From: Seongchinamella sediminis
Lineage (GTDB): Bacteria; Pseudomonadota; Gammaproteobacteria; Pseudomonadales; Halieaceae
DNA length: 64,000 nucleotides
NCBI RefSeq assembly: GCF_003457605.1
Contig: NZ_QRAN01000004.1
Coordinates: 223,987 to 287,986, forward strand
Direction: 5' to 3'
Shown: piece by piece, positions 30,364-39,391 of the stretch
How positions within the stretch are numbered: the stretch's first letter is position 1
How the letters are laid out: the number at the start of each line of letters is the position of its first letter
Program-made: the position numbers and the translations under genes
The notes under the pieces: generated by a model
Seen by the model: only the letters and a program-made list of their open reading frames with translations
The model's database searches: none
Told to the model about the DNA's origin: nothing

Positions 30364-31137
30364 TCAGAAATTGTCCTTCCAGGCCCGCACGGTGGCGAAC
30401 ACGGCCGCGGGCGAAGCATCCTCCAGTCGCTGCTGGGCCTGCAGCGCGGCCTGCAGCTCGGCGCTGTCGCAACGGACAAAGGGATTGGTGGCCCGCTCCA
30501 GGGCCAGGGTCGAGGGCACGGTAGCCTCGCCGCGGTCGCGCGCAGCGCGGGCTTCGGCCATGCGGCGGGCCAGGGCCTCGTTGTCGGGCTCCACGGCCTG
30601 GGCAAAGGCCAGGTTGGCCAGGGTGTATTCATGAGCGCAGTAGACCCTGGTCGATGCCGGCAGTTCCATCAGTGACTGCAGGGAGCGGTGCATCATCGGC
30701 GCCGTCCCCTCGAACAGCCGGCCGCAGCCGCCGGCAAACAGGGTGTCGCCACAGAACAGCAGCGGCGTGTCGCCGCCGGCAAAATAGGCGATGTGATCCA
30801 GCGTGTGACCCGGCACTTCCATTACCGAGAACGACTGGCCCAGGACGTCGACCCGGTCGCCGGCTGTCACCCGGCGGTCAATACCTTCAATTGCGGGGTT
30901 GTCGGGACCGTACACCAGCGGCTGGTGGGCCGCCTTGAGTTCGGCCAGCCCCCCCACGTGGTCGAAGTGGTGGTGGGTGATGAGTATGCCGACCAGGTCC
31001 AGTTCCTCGGCCGCCAGGGCCTGCTCAACCACGGTGGCGTCGCCCGGGTCGACCACAAAGGCCTGCCGGTGCTCATCAGCGGTGATGAGCCAGATGTAGT
31101 TGTCGCTGAATGCTTCGATGGGGCGGATATTGAGCAT
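30364..31137 (-). CDS. gloB: Hydroxyacylglutathione hydrolase (glyoxalase II)
   Basis: Binuclear zinc metallo-beta-lactamase-fold enzyme that hydrolyses S-lactoylglutathione to lactate and glutathione in methylglyoxal detoxification. It has 257 residues (E. coli 251). The start MLNIRPIEAFSDNYIWLI is typical. The metal motif is THHHFDHVGGL (HxHxDH), with later ligands in VMEVPGHTLDHIAY and LLFCGDTLFAGGCGRLFEG; the C-terminal substrate region includes CAHEYTLANLAFA. It is divergent from the YafS-like methyltransferase gene, as in E. coli. Confidence 0.96.
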   Translation of the reverse strand: MLNIRPIEAFSDNYIWLITADEHRQAFVVDPGDATVVEQALAAEELDLVGILITHHHFDHVGGLAELKAAHQPLVYGPDNPAIEGIDRRVTAGDRVDVLGQSFSVMEVPGHTLDHIAYFAGGDTPLLFCGDTLFAGGCGRLFEGTAPMMHRSLQSLMELPASTRVYCAHEYTLANLAFAQAVEPDNEALARRMAEARAARDRGEATVPSTLALERATNPFVRCDSAELQAALQAQQRLEDASPAAVFATVRAWKDNF

Positions 31138-31210
31138 GGCTTACCGTTTCAAAAGGGGGGAAATGCAGTACCATGGGGCCTGAACTGATCTAGGGAGGCA
31201 GTCCGGCGCC

Positions 31211-32026
31211 ATGAGCGGGCAGTTTAACGACATTTTGCGAGAACTGGAATCCTGGTACCGCCGCGACCGGGGTCAATACCTGCTGTCCAGGCTGCGCGCG
31301 GAGCTTAGCCCCTTCCTCGACAACGCCTTTGGCTACCACATCCTGCAGATTGGCCCCTTGCAGGGCGAGCCGCTGTTCGGCGACTGCCGGATCCACCACC
31401 GGGTGCAGGCCTGCAACCGGCCGGGTTCGGATATTGGCCTGGTTTGCGAGTCCGGGGAGATACCGCTGGAGAGCGACAGTGTCGACGTCATCCTCGCCCA
31501 TCACAGTCTCGAATTCGTGGCCAATCCTCACCAAGTTCTGCGCGAGCTGCAGCGGGTGCTGACCCCCCAGGGCCAGCTGCTGTTGATTGGCTTCAATCCC
31601 TACAGCCTGCGTGGGGTGGTGACCAGGGTCCGCGGGCTGTCGCGCAAATCGCCCTGGCACGGACATTTCCCGGTGAGCAACAGCCGCCTGGCCGACTGGC
31701 TGCACCTGCTTAATTTTGAACTGTGCGAGCACGCCCACGTCTATGCAGTACCGCCGGTGGGCAGCGGCAGGGTGCGGCGGATGACAGAGTCGCTGGATAA
31801 CTGGTGCCAGCAGCACCGGCTGCCCATTGGCGGGCTCTACCTGCAGCGGGCGATCAAGCAGGTGGCGGCGCAGAACCGGCCACGCTCGAGGCTGCGCCGG
31901 CACGGTGAGAAACTGATCGACCTGGCGGTGCCCAGGCCGGGCGTCGCTCCCACACCCGCACCCAATGCCCCCACCCGGACCCCGGGTGCTGCCGCGCGCC
32001 GGGCGACCGGAGAGCTGTTGCATTGA
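31211..32026 (+). CDS. YafS-like class I SAM-dependent methyltransferase
   Basis: A 271-residue methyltransferase of the type encoded between gloB and rnhA in enterobacteria (YafS). It has a degenerate Rossmann motif ([15 protein letters not shown]) and the post-I region [20 protein letters not shown], then [20 protein letters not shown]. The glycine-rich SAM loop is weak, so activity is uncertain. The C-terminus is a low-complexity Pro/Thr/Ala tail ([18 protein letters not shown]), probably disordered. Substrate unknown. GGGAGG lies 13 nt before the ATG. Its stop overlaps the TTG start of rnhA. Confidence 0.85.
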   Translation: MSGQFNDILRELESWYRRDRGQYLLSRLRAELSPFLDNAFGYHILQIGPLQGEPLFGDCRIHHRVQACNRPGSDIGLVCESGEIPLESDSVDVILAHHSLEFVANPHQVLRELQRVLTPQGQLLLIGFNPYSLRGVVTRVRGLSRKSPWHGHFPVSNSRLADWLHLLNFELCEHAHVYAVPPVGSGRVRRMTESLDNWCQQHRLPIGGLYLQRAIKQVAAQNRPRSRLRRHGEKLIDLAVPRPGVAPTPAPNAPTRTPGAAARRATGELLH

Positions 32027-32457
32027 AGCAGGTTGAAATCTTTACCGACGGGGCCTGTCGCGGTAACCCGGGACCCGGCGGTTGGGGGGTGTTGCTGCGT
32101 TTCCAGGGGAACGAGAAAAAGCTCTGGGGCGGCGAGGCCGAGACCACCAATAACCGCATGGAACTGCAGGCGGCAATCGAGGGGCTGCGCGCGCTGAAGG
32201 AGCCCTGCCGGGTGGTATTGACCACCGATTCGGTTTACGTGAAAAACGGCATCACCAGCTGGCTCCCGGGCTGGAAACGCAAGGGCTGGAAAACCGCCAG
32301 CAGGAAACCGGTGAAAAACGTCGACCTCTGGCAGGCCCTGGACGAACAGAGTCAGCGCCACCAGGTGGACTGGCACTGGGTCAAGGGCCACAGCGGGCAC
32401 CGGGAAAACGACATCGCCGATCAGCTGGCCAACCGCGGCATCGACGAACTGGCCTGA
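32023..32457 (+). CDS. rnhA: Ribonuclease HI
   Basis: Degrades the RNA strand of RNA-DNA hybrids. It has 144 residues (E. coli 155). The four catalytic carboxylates are in [16 protein letters not shown] (Asp), NNRMELQAA (Glu), [10 protein letters not shown] (Asp) and [15 protein letters not shown] (Asp), with the basic handle [18 protein letters not shown]. The start is TTG at 32023, overlapping the previous stop as TTGA; GGAGAG lies 8 nt upstream and no ATG or GTG is available near the conserved start. A GAACA tandem repeat covers its stop codon. Confidence 0.96.
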   Translation: MKQVEIFTDGACRGNPGPGGWGVLLRFQGNEKKLWGGEAETTNNRMELQAAIEGLRALKEPCRVVLTTDSVYVKNGITSWLPGWKRKGWKTASRKPVKNVDLWQALDEQSQRHQVDWHWVKGHSGHRENDIADQLANRGIDELA

Positions 32458-32475
32458 ACAGAACAGAACAGAACA
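32456..32475 (+). repeat. Tandem pentanucleotide repeat GAACA x4
   Basis: Four perfect GAACA units (20 bp) begin within the rnhA stop codon and end just before the ribosome-binding region of dnaQ. Such a repeat can change length by slippage and would alter the rnhA-dnaQ spacing. Confidence 0.85.
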
Positions 32476-32490
32476 GGGAATAAGCGTTAC

Positions 32491-33240
32491 GTGAGACAAA
32501 TTGTCCTCGATACTGAAACCACTGGCCTGGAGGTATCCCAGGGCCACCGGATCATCGAAATCGGCTGCGTGGAAATAGATACCCGGCGGTTGACCGGAAA
32601 CCACTATCACCAGTACATCAACCCCGGGCGGGAAATCGACCAGGGCGCCATCGAGGTGCACGGCATTACCAACGAGTTTCTTGCCGATAAACCTGCATTC
32701 GAACGGGTGGTCAGCGAGTTCCTGGCCTTTATCGAGGGTGCGGAGCTGGTCATCCACAATGCCCCCTTTGACCTGGGCTTCCTCAACAGCGAAATCCAGC
32801 GACTGGACCCGGATGCCGTTGCGCTGGAGGAGCGCTGCAGGGTGGTCGATACCCTGGTGATGGCCCGGGGCAAGCACCCCGGCCAGCGCAACAGCCTGGA
32901 CGCCCTGTGCCAGCGGTACCACGTCGACAACTCACAGCGGGACCTGCACGGGGCCCTGCTGGACGCCGAGATTCTGGCCGACGTTTACCTCACGATGACC
33001 GGCGGCCAGACGACCTTTCAGTTGTCTGACAATGATTCCGACGGTGAGGGTGGGGCCCGGCGCGCCGAGCGCATTATTCGCCTGCCCGCGGACCGGGCGC
33101 CGCTGCCGGTAATCCCGGCGTCTGCGGATGAACTGGCTGCCCACCAGGCCCAGTTACAGGCCATAGCCGCTGCCAGCGGGGGCCGGGTGCTGTGGCAGGA
33201 ACTGGGGAGCGCCGGGCCGGAGAGCGGTCCGGCGGGATAA
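32491..33240 (+). CDS. dnaQ: DNA polymerase III epsilon subunit (proofreading exonuclease)
   Basis: 3'-5' exonuclease of the replicative polymerase core. It has 249 residues. Exo I is VLDTETTGLEVSQGHRIIE, Exo II lies in LVIHNAPFDLGFLN, and Exo III is DLHGALLDAEILADVYL, giving the DEDDh carboxylates and histidine. The C-terminal tail (about 180-249) is the region that contacts the alpha subunit. The start is GTG at 32491 with AGGGA about 11 nt upstream. The linkage rnhA-dnaQ is as in E. coli, but here the genes are co-directional rather than divergent. It is convergent with nhaB, one base apart. Confidence 0.96.
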   Translation: MRQIVLDTETTGLEVSQGHRIIEIGCVEIDTRRLTGNHYHQYINPGREIDQGAIEVHGITNEFLADKPAFERVVSEFLAFIEGAELVIHNAPFDLGFLNSEIQRLDPDAVALEERCRVVDTLVMARGKHPGQRNSLDALCQRYHVDNSQRDLHGALLDAEILADVYLTMTGGQTTFQLSDNDSDGEGGARRAERIIRLPADRAPLPVIPASADELAAHQAQLQAIAAASGGRVLWQELGSAGPESGPAG

Positions 33241-33241
33241 C

Positions 33242-34747
33242 TCAGATAAACAGGCTCACGCAGGCCAGGCCAACACCGCCCAGAACCAGGGTGTAGGGCA
33301 GGGCCATGATGACCATGCGGCCGTAGGACAGGCGAATCAGCGGTGCCAGCTGCGAGGTGAGCAGGAACAGGAACGCCGCCTGGCCGTTGGGCGTGGCCAC
33401 CGAGGGCAGGTTGGTGCCAGTGTTGATAGCCACCGCCAACTGGTCGAATTCCGTGCGGCTGATGGTTCCGGCGTCCAGCGCATTCTTGACCTCGGTGATG
33501 TAAACCGTGGCCACAAACACATTGTCGCTAATCATCGATAAAACGCCATTGGCGAGGAAGAACATGGCCGGACGGATGGTGGCCTCCATGGCCAACACCG
33601 TATCGATCACCGGGGTAAACAGGTGCTGTTCGTGAATGACCGCAACAATGGAGAAAAATACCACCAGCAGGGCGGTAAAGGGCAGGGCCTCTTCGAAGGC
33701 GTGACCAATCTGGTGTTCCTCGACAACGCCGTTAAAGGCGGTGAGCAGGACAATAATCATCAGCCCGACCAGGCCCACGGCCGCCAGGTGCAGGGCCAGT
33801 GACAGCACCAGGATAACGGCTGCCAGGGCCTGTATCGCCAGACGGGCATTGGTGCGTGAATTACGCTGCGACTGCTCATTGGCCTCGAACTCTTCCAGCA
33901 CCGCCCGCACCCTCGGGGGCAACTGGGCGCCGTAACCGAACTTGCCCGAGACTTCCAGCAGCAGGCAGGTCAGCAGGCCACAGGTCAGCACGGGGAGGGT
34001 GACAGGCGCCATGATGGTAACGAATTTGACAAAGTCCCACTTCGCCACCGTGGCGATCAGCAGGTTCTGGGGCTCGCCCACCAGAGTGCACACGCCACCG
34101 AGGGCGGTGCCAACGGCGCCGTGCATCAACAGGCTGCGCAGGAAGCCCCGAAACTCCTCCAGATCGTCCCGGTTGTCCTCCTGAATCGACTCGTCCTGGG
34201 AGTGATCGTGGTCTTCCTGGCCGAGCCCCTTGCCGGAAGCGACCTTGTGATACACCGAATAGAAACCCACGCCGACGCTGATCAGCACGGCGGTCACGGT
34301 CAGCGCATCGAGGAAGGCGGACAGCATCGCGGCGGTGATGGAGAACAGCAGCGACAGGACAATCTTGGACTTGACCTTGAGCAGGATCTTGGTGAACACG
34401 AACAGCAGCATCTCTTTCATGAAGTAAATGCCGGCCACCATGAACATCAGCAGCAGAATCACCTCGAAGTTGGCGAGGGTTTCCTCGAACACCATTTGCG
34501 GGCTGGTCATGCCGAGGATTATCGCCTCCAGGGCGAGCAGGCCGCCGGGCTGCAGTGGATAACAGCGCAGGGCCAGGGCGAGGGTGAAAATGAACTGCGC
34601 TATCAGGAACCAGCCGGTGACAAAGGGCCCCAGGAGGTAGAGCGAGACCGGATTCAGGGCCAGGAAAGCGATGATGGTCTGCTTGTACCAGACAGGTGAT
34701 GATCCCAGGAAGTTTTTCCACAGGGCATTGCTTACAGAGTCACTCAT
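33242..34747 (-). CDS. nhaB: Na+/H+ antiporter NhaB
   Basis: Electrogenic sodium-proton antiporter of the inner membrane, important for salt and pH homeostasis. It has 501 residues (E. coli 513) and about 12 membrane segments. Family-specific stretches include [40 protein letters not shown], and [17 protein letters not shown]; the C-terminal half has [20 protein letters not shown] in the form [20 protein letters not shown]. The cytoplasmic loop at about 165-195 is acidic. ATG at 34747. It is divergent from nudC. Confidence 0.96.
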   Translation of the reverse strand: MSDSVSNALWKNFLGSSPVWYKQTIIAFLALNPVSLYLLGPFVTGWFLIAQFIFTLALALRCYPLQPGGLLALEAIILGMTSPQMVFEETLANFEVILLLMFMVAGIYFMKEMLLFVFTKILLKVKSKIVLSLLFSITAAMLSAFLDALTVTAVLISVGVGFYSVYHKVASGKGLGQEDHDHSQDESIQEDNRDDLEEFRGFLRSLLMHGAVGTALGGVCTLVGEPQNLLIATVAKWDFVKFVTIMAPVTLPVLTCGLLTCLLLEVSGKFGYGAQLPPRVRAVLEEFEANEQSQRNSRTNARLAIQALAAVILVLSLALHLAAVGLVGLMIIVLLTAFNGVVEEHQIGHAFEEALPFTALLVVFFSIVAVIHEQHLFTPVIDTVLAMEATIRPAMFFLANGVLSMISDNVFVATVYITEVKNALDAGTISRTEFDQLAVAINTGTNLPSVATPNGQAAFLFLLTSQLAPLIRLSYGRMVIMALPYTLVLGGVGLACVSLFI

Positions 34748-34851
34748 AGCGGCGGGATTTTCAGCGAGACTAAAACGGAGTGCGGATTCTACGCTAATTT
34801 TCGCCAGCTTGCCCTTCTACTATAGTGGCATATATTGCCGGCCCTGAGCCC

Positions 34852-34880
34852 TTGAGTTGGGGCCGGTGGGGGCATACTAT
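34852..34880 (+). promoter_or_regulatory. Candidate sigma-70 promoter of nudC
   Basis: TTGAGT (34852-34857), exactly 17 nt, TACTAT (34875-34880), about 30 bp before the nudC ATG. Confidence 0.55.
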
Positions 34881-34910
34881 AGCCGGTCGTTTTGCCGATA
34901 GCCGTCCAAC

Positions 34911-35723
34911 ATGTTCCGCCCCGACAACCAGGCCCCTGATTCCCCGGCCAACGCCCTCCATATCGTGTTCCAGAACGGCAAGCTGGTGAGCAACATGCGC
35001 TCGTCGAGCCTCTGTTTGCTGGAGCAGACACTGGTTGAACAGGGCGGCTGGCAGGTGCGTAAACGCCACTTCATGGGCTACTGGCGCGAACAGCCCTGTT
35101 TCGCGGTGGAAATAGACGCCAGCCACCAGCTGGACCCCATGGACTACCAGCTGGGCAGCCTGTGGCAAATTCTCGGGCGCGTGGACGAACCACTGTTTTC
35201 CCTCGCCGGGCGCGCGGCACAGGTGCTGGCCTGGGAACGCGACCACCAGTTTTGCGGCCGCTGCGGTTCTCCCATGCGCCCACACCCGGCAGAGCGGGCG
35301 ATGGTTTGCGAGCCCTGCGGTATGACCAATTACCCGCGCATCGCGCCCTGTATTATCGTGCTGGTGACCCGGGGCGAGGAAATGCTGCTGGCGCGGGCTG
35401 CCAATAATCCCCGGCCAATGTACAGTACCCTGGCGGGCTTCATCGAAGCAGGCGAGACAGCGGAAGAGACCCTGGTGCGCGAGGTCAGGGAAGAAGTTGG
35501 CCTGGAGGTTGGCGCGCTGCGCTATTTCCAGTCCCAGTCCTGGCCTTTTCCCAACCAGCTGATGCTCGGTTATTTTGCCGAGTACGCCGGCGGCGAAATA
35601 GTCTGCGAACCCGGCGAAATAGCCGATGCCCAGTGGTTCCACCCTCACAGCCTGCCAATGATTCCACCGCCGGCCTCGGTTGCCGGACAGCTGATTCAAC
35701 ACCACCTGCAATCCCTTTCCTGA
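34911..35723 (+). CDS. nudC: NAD(+) diphosphatase / RNA NAD-decapping hydrolase
   Basis: Nudix hydrolase that splits NADH to NMNH and AMP and removes NAD caps from RNA. It has 270 residues (E. coli 257). The zinc ribbon is CGRCGSPM...CEPCG, and PRIAPCIIVLV precedes the catalytic domain. The Nudix box is GFIEAGETAEETLVREVREE (followed by VG), and the NudC-specific SQSWPFPNQLM (the SQPWPFPxS motif) comes just after. The N-terminal domain (1-125) mediates dimerisation. A candidate promoter sits 30 bp upstream. sohB follows 14 bp later. Confidence 0.96.
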   Translation: MFRPDNQAPDSPANALHIVFQNGKLVSNMRSSSLCLLEQTLVEQGGWQVRKRHFMGYWREQPCFAVEIDASHQLDPMDYQLGSLWQILGRVDEPLFSLAGRAAQVLAWERDHQFCGRCGSPMRPHPAERAMVCEPCGMTNYPRIAPCIIVLVTRGEEMLLARAANNPRPMYSTLAGFIEAGETAEETLVREVREEVGLEVGALRYFQSQSWPFPNQLMLGYFAEYAGGEIVCEPGEIADAQWFHPHSLPMIPPPASVAGQLIQHHLQSLS

Positions 35724-35737
35724 GTTTGGAGTAACAC

Positions 35738-36796
35738 TTGGAATTTATTTACGAGTATGGACTTTTCCTGGCCCAGGCGGTCACCCTGGTGGGGGCCGTC
35801 CTGGTTGTTGTGGCTGGCCTGGTCGCTGTCGGCCAGCGCAGCAAGGCGGAACAGCACGAGGGCCATATCGAAATTCGCGATCTCAACGACAAGTATGAGC
35901 AGATGCGCGACCAGCTGCAGCATGTGGTCAGCGACCCGGAGCGGCTGAAGGCCGAGCGCAAGGAAAAGAAAAAAGAGAAGAAAAAGGCCGCCAAAGCGGC
36001 AAAGAAGGCCGGCAAGGGTGACGCCGCGGCAGCCGGGCAACGCAAGCGTTTATATGTGATGGGCTTCGACGGCGATCTCAAGGCCAGTGCCAGCGATAAC
36101 CTGCGGGAGGAGATCAGTGCGGTGCTCAACCAGGCGGAGGACGGCGACGAGGTGCTGGTCAGGGTGGAGAGCCCCGGCGGCCTGGTGCACGGTTATGGCC
36201 TGGCTGCCAGCCAGTTACAGCGCATTCGCGACGCCGGCGTGCCGCTGACCATTGCCGTCGACAAGGTGGCGGCCAGCGGCGGCTATATGATGGCCTGCGT
36301 GGCCGACCGCATTATTGCGGCGCCGTTTGCGGTGATTGGCTCCATCGGCGTGCTGGCCCAGTTGCCCAACTTCCACCGCCTGCTGAAGAAGAACGACATC
36401 GACTTCGAATTGTTCACCGCCGGTGAGTACAAGCGCACCGTGACCATGTTCGGGGAAAACACCGACAAGGGCCGGGAGAAGTTTACCGAGGAGCTGGAGA
36501 AAACCCACCAGCTGTTCAAGGACTTTGTCAGCACCCATCGGCCGCAGCTGGATATCAGCAAGGTCGCCACCGGCGAGGTCTGGTACGGCAAGCAGGCGCT
36601 CGACGAGGGTCTGGTGGACGAGCTTGTCACCTCCGATGCCTTCATCCAGCAACGCCTGCAGGACTGGGACGTGTACGATGTGCGCTTCGTGCTGAAAAAA
36701 AACTGGCAGGAAAAACTCGGCATTGCCGCCGAGGGCGCGCTGGAAAAAGCCCTGCTGAAAATCTGGCAGCGGGGCCAGGGCAGGCCGCCGCTGTAG
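35738..36796 (+). CDS. sohB: Inner-membrane serine protease SohB (S49 family)
   Basis: Membrane-anchored periplasmic protease of the signal-peptide-peptidase family. It has 352 residues (E. coli 349). The N-terminal transmembrane segment is AQAVTLVGAVLVVVAGLVAV. A very lysine-rich linker follows at about 70-90 (KKEKKKAAKAAKKAGKG). The catalytic serine lies in VDKVAASGGYMMACVADRI and the general-base lysine in FELFTAGEYKRTVTMFGENT. The start is TTG at 35738 with GGAG 6 nt upstream. It probably shares the nudC transcript. Confidence 0.94.
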   Translation: MEFIYEYGLFLAQAVTLVGAVLVVVAGLVAVGQRSKAEQHEGHIEIRDLNDKYEQMRDQLQHVVSDPERLKAERKEKKKEKKKAAKAAKKAGKGDAAAAGQRKRLYVMGFDGDLKASASDNLREEISAVLNQAEDGDEVLVRVESPGGLVHGYGLAASQLQRIRDAGVPLTIAVDKVAASGGYMMACVADRIIAAPFAVIGSIGVLAQLPNFHRLLKKNDIDFELFTAGEYKRTVTMFGENTDKGREKFTEELEKTHQLFKDFVSTHRPQLDISKVATGEVWYGKQALDEGLVDELVTSDAFIQQRLQDWDVYDVRFVLKKNWQEKLGIAAEGALEKALLKIWQRGQGRPPL

Positions 36797-36805
36797 TCAG
36801 CGCCT

Positions 36806-39346
36806 TCAGGTGCCGGCGTAACGGCTCAGGTCAAAGATGCCGTACTCTCTGGGATTGAGCCAGCGCGAGCGGGCGTGGACCTTGTCCACCACCCGCCAGA
36901 ACCACGGGGCGTTGCGCCGTACGCCGTAAACCTGCTTGAGCTGCTCGTAGTCCGCGGCGCTGTCGATGGCCATGATCGCGGCGACAAACCGATCGATCTC
37001 CTTCTCTTCCACCTGGAAGAAATAATTCGGGTAGGCACCGATGAAGCCGCGCACCACGGTCAGGGTATCCTCGTCGGGCAGGCGCCGCTCATCCTCGTTG
37101 AATGCCTCGGCGATATTGGAGTGCGCGCTGTTGCGCACCAGGGTGTAGAACTCGTCGCGGCTGTCGCCGATCAGGTTGACGAAGCTGACGCTCTCCATGA
37201 AGCTGTTGTGTCGGCCAACCTTGTTCTCCAACGCGGCCAGCGCCTGGGTAACCGCGGCAGAAGCGCCCTCGCGGCGGTAGTCAAAACGCCCGGCTGTGGC
37301 GCCGTACAGCCGCTCTCGCTGTATTTCCAGGAACTCCCGTTTCGGGTCGTCGGTCTGGTAGTCGATGGCAATGGTTTCCGCCGCCATCGCATTGAGCTCG
37401 ACATAGTGCTCGCGGTAGCCCCTGCGGGCGTCGCGGTACCAGTAATCGTGCATCGCCAGGCGTTGGTCGCTGGGCATGAACAGGAGGAAGTTGAATTCGC
37501 CCTCCATGCGCAGGAAGTCCATGTACAGCCGCGATTGCAGCTGGTGGGCCACCGCACCGTAAACGTCAAAACCCGCCACCAGCAGGTAGTGAATGCGCTC
37601 CAGCAGGGGATAGTCGATGATCCAGGCGGTTTTGGGAATGTTGCCCACCATGCCATTGACTACCGAGGCGGTATCGAAGTGGCGGAACACGGTCAGCGAG
37701 GCATTGGCGTTGTTGCCATCCCCGTCCCAGATCGAGTCGATGGTCAGGCGCTGGCCCTCGCTGAGCAGTTCGTCGATGAGCTTCGAGCGCGCTTTCTGGT
37801 AACGGGCATTCGCCTTGGCGTAACTGCGCCAGCGCACGATGTCGATGACGGTGCCGGTAGTGGGGTGGGGCAGGCCCAGATTATCGCTCTCCTCGGCGAG
37901 GAATTCCGCGTCGAGGTCCACATCGATCTCCCGCGGATTGGCGAACATCACCCAGAAGTGATCGTCGATAACGTTGAGGGCGATCTGGCCGCGACACACG
38001 GGGCCCTTGATGAAATTCATGATGGTGAACCGCGACTCTTCCAGCAGGAAGCGGTAGCGCGAGTTAATGGGCAGGGCGCGGAAGGTGCGGAACGGGTTGG
38101 ACGCCACCTTGGGGTCGTAGCCGGGCAGCTTTTTCACCTGGTAATCGGCGTCGATGAACAGCTCCCGGTACCAGTCCAGCCGGGCCTGGTCCATGCGATA
38201 GGGCATGTGGGTCTTGGCGATGGTCACCACCGGCATGCGCTGCAGCCGGTAATAGACCCGCTCGACGCCGGGATCATCGTAGGGACGGCGGGTAGCGATC
38301 AGGTCCAGCGGTTTACCGGGGCCGGTGCGCGAGCGCACCAGGCGGAACCAGGTTCTGTTATCGTCCATATCCAGATACAGGGTGGCCAGGAACAGGTGCT
38401 CGTAAATGTAGCGGGCAACCAGCTGGTGGCGCAGGTCCGGCTGGTTGAGGAAGCTCTCCCAGCGGTCCAGCAGTGCGGCCTGGTCAGGAGCAAGCAGTGC
38501 TGGCGGCGTCCGCGGGGCGCCAGCGAGCAGCCAGTCGCTGAGCGTGCTGTGTTGTTCGCTGTTGAGCCCCGGGAAGCCATAGGGCATGCCCCAGAGCGGT
38601 TTCTCGCTGGCGTATTGGTCAAATTCATCCTGCCTGGGGCAGTGCTGGTCCCGGTAGAGGGAGAAATCGAAGCCCTCCGGCATGGGCCCGTCGCCGGCAA
38701 GCGGATGGGCCTGCTTTAGCTGCAGCATCCGGTACATGACGCCCTTGCGCGGATCGTCCGCGTCCAGCACCGGATAAAAGCCCTTGTCGCGCCAGCCCTG
38801 CTCGCTGAGCGCATCGTCGAACAGCCGGGTCATGTTATCCGCGACCAGTCTCGTCCCATCGTAAACGAGATCCTTGCTTGCCCCGCGCTCGAGCCCGGCC
38901 ATGGCTTCGAGTTTGAGCTGGCAGGGCGCATCGTAGCACCCGTGGCAGACTATGCAGCGGTGTTCGAGGATTTCCATGGCGGTGTCGGTGGCCACCGTTG
39001 CCGGCGGCGAGGCCGGTGATTGTGTCGCCGGCGTCGATAGCGACAGCGGGGCTATCTCCTTCCCGGCCTCTGCAGCCGGGGTCTTCCCGGCTTCGTCCTC
39101 CGCTGGGGCCTCCCCGGCCGCGGGGGCAGTGTCCTTGCTCTGCTTGCTGCAGGCGCCGCGCATCAGGATCGCCCGGTTGGTCAGCGCGTCCTGGTCGCCT
39201 TCGGAATCGGCCAGCACCGCCGCCGTGATATCCTGGCGCAGGTCGCTGCAGTCGGGCTCTTCCTCCTGGGTCAGGTAGGCCAGGGTGGCAATAGCCAGCA
39301 CCACAAACAGGAATAGTCCGCTGCTGATAAGGAATTTACTGCTCAT
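36806..39346 (-). CDS. cti: Fatty acid cis/trans isomerase (cytochrome c-type Cti)
   Basis: Periplasmic heme enzyme that converts cis to trans unsaturated acyl chains in membrane lipids, rigidifying the membrane under solvent or heat stress. It has 846 residues. The N-terminal anchor is FLISSGLFLFVVLAIATLAY. The single c-type heme motif is CIVCHGCYDAPCQLKLEAM at about 135-153 in Cti-typical form. Between them lies an Ala/Pro/Glu-rich linker (about 70-125) that makes the protein longer than the roughly 760-residue Pseudomonas enzyme as I recall it. The rest includes TWFRLVRSRTGPGKPLDLIA and MNFIKGPVCRGQIALNVIDD. It is transcribed alone, convergent with sohB. Confidence 0.93.
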   Translation of the reverse strand: MSSKFLISSGLFLFVVLAIATLAYLTQEEEPDCSDLRQDITAAVLADSEGDQDALTNRAILMRGACSKQSKDTAPAAGEAPAEDEAGKTPAAEAGKEIAPLSLSTPATQSPASPPATVATDTAMEILEHRCIVCHGCYDAPCQLKLEAMAGLERGASKDLVYDGTRLVADNMTRLFDDALSEQGWRDKGFYPVLDADDPRKGVMYRMLQLKQAHPLAGDGPMPEGFDFSLYRDQHCPRQDEFDQYASEKPLWGMPYGFPGLNSEQHSTLSDWLLAGAPRTPPALLAPDQAALLDRWESFLNQPDLRHQLVARYIYEHLFLATLYLDMDDNRTWFRLVRSRTGPGKPLDLIATRRPYDDPGVERVYYRLQRMPVVTIAKTHMPYRMDQARLDWYRELFIDADYQVKKLPGYDPKVASNPFRTFRALPINSRYRFLLEESRFTIMNFIKGPVCRGQIALNVIDDHFWVMFANPREIDVDLDAEFLAEESDNLGLPHPTTGTVIDIVRWRSYAKANARYQKARSKLIDELLSEGQRLTIDSIWDGDGNNANASLTVFRHFDTASVVNGMVGNIPKTAWIIDYPLLERIHYLLVAGFDVYGAVAHQLQSRLYMDFLRMEGEFNFLLFMPSDQRLAMHDYWYRDARRGYREHYVELNAMAAETIAIDYQTDDPKREFLEIQRERLYGATAGRFDYRREGASAAVTQALAALENKVGRHNSFMESVSFVNLIGDSRDEFYTLVRNSAHSNIAEAFNEDERRLPDEDTLTVVRGFIGAYPNYFFQVEEKEIDRFVAAIMAIDSAADYEQLKQVYGVRRNAPWFWRVVDKVHARSRWLNPREYGIFDLSRYAGT

Positions 39347-39391
39347 ATGGTGATTCGCCTCGATTTCAGTCGATACTAACAGGACGCTGCT

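Noticed and set aside
30254..30472. N-terminal extension of the MltD frame
   Set aside because: It would place a lipoprotein signal peptide 73 residues inside the protein, so ATG at 30253 is correct.
36875..38719. A 614-codon plus-strand frame opposite cti
   Set aside because: Antisense to a clear Cti protein; no motif or ribosome site.
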